Source: JAJCYL01 sp040222875
GTDB lineage: Bacteria; Bacteroidota; Bacteroidia; Cytophagales; Cyclobacteriaceae
Assembly: GCA_040222875.1 (NCBI GenBank)
Contig: JAVKCG010000008.1
Span: 682,001-746,000, forward strand
Direction of reading: 5' to 3'
DNA: 64,000 bases
In this document: positions 62,729 to 64,000 of the stretch, one piece after another
How the letters are laid out: every line of letters begins with the position of its first letter
Position numbering within the stretch: position 1 is the stretch's first letter
Translations under genes and position numbers: made by a program
The notes under the pieces: model-generated
What the model was told of the DNA's origin: nothing
What the model saw: only the letters and a program-made list of their open reading frames with translations
Databases searched by the model: none

Positions 62729-62989
62729 CTCCCCGCCGTTGTTGGTGTTTTTCACCAACAACCCAACCAAATCCCTTTGAACATCCTTTCGGTTATGTGG
62801 TTCTAAAATTTGCCAGATTAAGTGCATATGGTTGTTGAGGATAACGAACGCATAAATTTTCACCCGTTTTTCCTTAACCAAAAAAGACAGACTGTTAATG
62901 ACTTCTTGCTTGTTCTTATCTGGTTTCAATAAATGCTTCCAGTTGTAAGCGGTAATTGTAATGAATTGTGGATGTTCACTTGCTATCAC
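62705..62989 (-). pseudogene. Truncated RAYT-type (Y1) transposase remnant
   Basis: A 94-residue frame resembling REP-associated tyrosine transposases: HPQFITITAYNWKHLL and then the HUH motif in YAFVILNNHMHLIWQ. After EPHNRKDVQRDL the sequence runs into the palindrome, which encodes the GLLVKNTNNGG-like end, so the C-terminal half carrying the catalytic Tyr is missing; full-length relatives are about twice this size. It is bounded by inverted palindromes and long direct repeats. It is therefore probably an inactive relic, though it might still be recognised by an intact transposase elsewhere. Confidence 0.75.
62733..62761. repeat. Left inverted repeat (palindromic) of the RAYT element
   Basis: Contains a TTGTTGGTG / CACCAACAA stem of 9 bp around five T, next to CCGCCG. 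In reverse complement it matches 63025-63053 at 28 of 29 positions. Confidence 0.85.
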
Positions 62990-63024
62990 CTGCCAAGTTT
63001 AAATATTTATGCTGGTTTTGTTGC

Positions 63025-63053
63025 TTGTTGGTGAAAAACACCAACAAGGGCGG
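63025..63053. repeat. Right inverted repeat (palindromic) of the RAYT element
   Basis: TTGTTGGTG / CACCAACAA stem of 9 bp around five A, followed by GGGCGG; the mirror copy of the left repeat. The two enclose about 320 bases. Confidence 0.85.
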
Positions 63054-63056
63054 TCG

Positions 63057-63105
63057 CAATTTTCTGGATTAACCGATAGTTTTAATAAGTCTCTCTGGAT
63101 GTTCT
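63057..63105 (+). repeat. 49-bp direct repeat, copy B
   Basis: Copy of the gmk 3' end and trailing sequence (46 of 49 identical to 62680-62728). It ends 8 bases before the first ATG of the next gene. Confidence 0.85.
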
Positions 63106-63113
63106 AATTTTAG

Positions 63114-63983
63114 ATGAGAACTAAATTCGAAATGAAACTAATCGCCCCTTTTTTACTCCTGCCTTTTTTCGGCGCATTTGCCCAACCGGCAACCGATATT
63201 TATTTGTTCAAAATTGATTTGGAGGAAGGCATTCTATCAGAATCGGTTAATATCACCAATCGCCAGCAGGGTTACGACAACCAACCTCATTTCAGTCCAG
63301 ATGGCAAGCGGCTTTATTTTACCAGAGAAGTTGGAGGCCAAACTGACATTTATTTTTATGATCTAGAAGATAAGAAGGTTAGAAATTTTGCAGAAACCGC
63401 TGAAAGCGAATACTCACCAACTGTTATGCCGTCAGGAGATGCGATTTCAGTGATTCAGGTTGAAAAAGATTCCACCCAGAGACTTTGGTCGCTTCCAATG
63501 GATGGTGATGCCCCAAAATTGCTTTTAGAAGATGTAAAGCCAGTTGGCTATCACGCCTGGGCTGATGAAAATATGGTGGGGATGTTTGTACTTGGGGCTC
63601 CAAATACATTTCAAGTGGCAGACATGAGCACAGGTCAATCAAAGATTGTTACAACAAGCATTGGACGTTCTATTCATTCTAAAGATGGCCTGATCTATTT
63701 TTTGCACAAAGAAAATGGTGACCAGCCTAACACCTGGTGGATTAAAACATACAATCCTCAAAATGAGGAGCTCAAACAAGTCATCCGACCGCTGAATGAT
63801 ACCGAAGACTACTGCTCAACCCGATCTGGTCAACTTTTGATGGGAGATGGTGAAAATCTCTATATCGAAAAGAATGGTGAGTGGAACCTATTTTCAAAAG
63901 TCGAGATTGGAGGGATTTCAGGTTTTAACAGAATCGCAATCTCTCCAGATGAGACATTGATTGCTGTTGTGGTGAGTTATTGA
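63114..63983 (+). CDS. Secreted TolB/PD40-like beta-propeller protein
   Basis: A 289-residue protein with a signal peptide (MKLIAPFLLLPFFGAFAQ); the ATG at 63132 opens directly into it and may be preferred to that at 63114. The repeating motif YDNQPHFSPDGKRLYFTRE with a following DIYFYDLEDKKV strand is the PD40/WD40-like unit; SEYSPTVMPSGDAISVIQ and FNRIAISPDETLIAVV are further blades. It is a predicted periplasmic propeller. Ligand unknown. Its promoter region is occupied by direct-repeat copy B, so expression may have been affected by the RAYT element. Confidence 0.8.
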   Translation: MRTKFEMKLIAPFLLLPFFGAFAQPATDIYLFKIDLEEGILSESVNITNRQQGYDNQPHFSPDGKRLYFTREVGGQTDIYFYDLEDKKVRNFAETAESEYSPTVMPSGDAISVIQVEKDSTQRLWSLPMDGDAPKLLLEDVKPVGYHAWADENMVGMFVLGAPNTFQVADMSTGQSKIVTTSIGRSIHSKDGLIYFLHKENGDQPNTWWIKTYNPQNEELKQVIRPLNDTEDYCSTRSGQLLMGDGENLYIEKNGEWNLFSKVEIGGISGFNRIAISPDETLIAVVVSY

Positions 63984-64000
63984 TTTTTCTTTAAGATTCT

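Overview
The window looks like chromosomal DNA from a member of the phylum Bacteroidota, probably the order Cytophagales (the order is an inference). The signs are: two adjacent proteins with C-terminal type IX secretion (T9SS) sorting domains; promoters of the Bacteroidota type (-7 element TAnnTTTG) and no obvious Shine-Dalgarno sequences; a fused alpha/beta E1 dehydrogenase; a YtxJ-type bacillithiol-associated protein; the carboxynorspermidine polyamine route; a lipoprotein-type LptC; and a Pycsar-effector-like HD-PycTM protein. No rRNA, tRNA, CRISPR array, prophage or complete insertion sequence was seen. Coding density is high and no gene-free stretch exceeds about 250 bases.

Layout. 1-11.7 kb is mostly housekeeping: DUF2461 (cut by the edge), ispF and an M16 peptidase on the minus strand; a fused E1 gene firing divergently; an unknown basic repeat protein overlapping ytxJ; OsmC; a putative outer-membrane protein; lipA; ruvB-queG; and an M23 peptidase with an altered metal motif. 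11.7-14.1 kb is a minus-strand stress cluster (two universal stress proteins, YtxH, Hsp20) punctuated by two clear terminators. 14.2-20.7 kb holds an orphan HD-PycTM membrane protein, a CAP-domain protein, an HD/ATP-grasp gene pair, and a plus-strand RDD / FAD oxidoreductase / type III polyketide synthase run. 20.9-22.4 kb has a small secreted protein and a frameshifted M23 lipoprotein gene.

22.4-34.8 kb is dominated by a 3245-residue secreted LamG/fibronectin-like protein with a T9SS tail. A smaller T9SS protein sharing one module follows it, and a TPR/LuxR-type regulator precedes it. 34.9-38.5 kb carries polyamine synthesis genes, a LonN-domain protein and a lipoprotein. 38.6-49.5 kb is a plus-strand run concerned largely with the envelope: DUF3332, coaX, an outer-membrane protein, TPR, lptC, CorC-like, PpiD-like, DUF493 and two Dpp-type permeases. 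49.5-53.7 kb is a minus-strand plsY / M20 dipeptidase / DsbD run. 53.9-56.3 kb is an ECF sigma factor with a membrane partner and a carboxypeptidase-like-domain protein. 56.4-59.7 kb holds NRDE, AraC-7TM, a zeta-toxin-like kinase with a tiny overlapping upstream ORF, and yidD. 59.8-64 kb has ahcY, a second ECF sigma/anti-sigma pair, gmk, a decayed RAYT-type transposase element and a PD40-like protein.

The observations most worth follow-up are: the 42-codon ORF overlapping the TTG start of the zeta-like kinase; the RAYT remnant bounded by inverted palindromes and 49-bp direct repeats that copy the end of gmk; the orphan PycTM protein with a broken HD motif; the helically phased TTAAC repeats before the first ECF sigma gene; and the basic tandem-repeat protein next to ytxJ.
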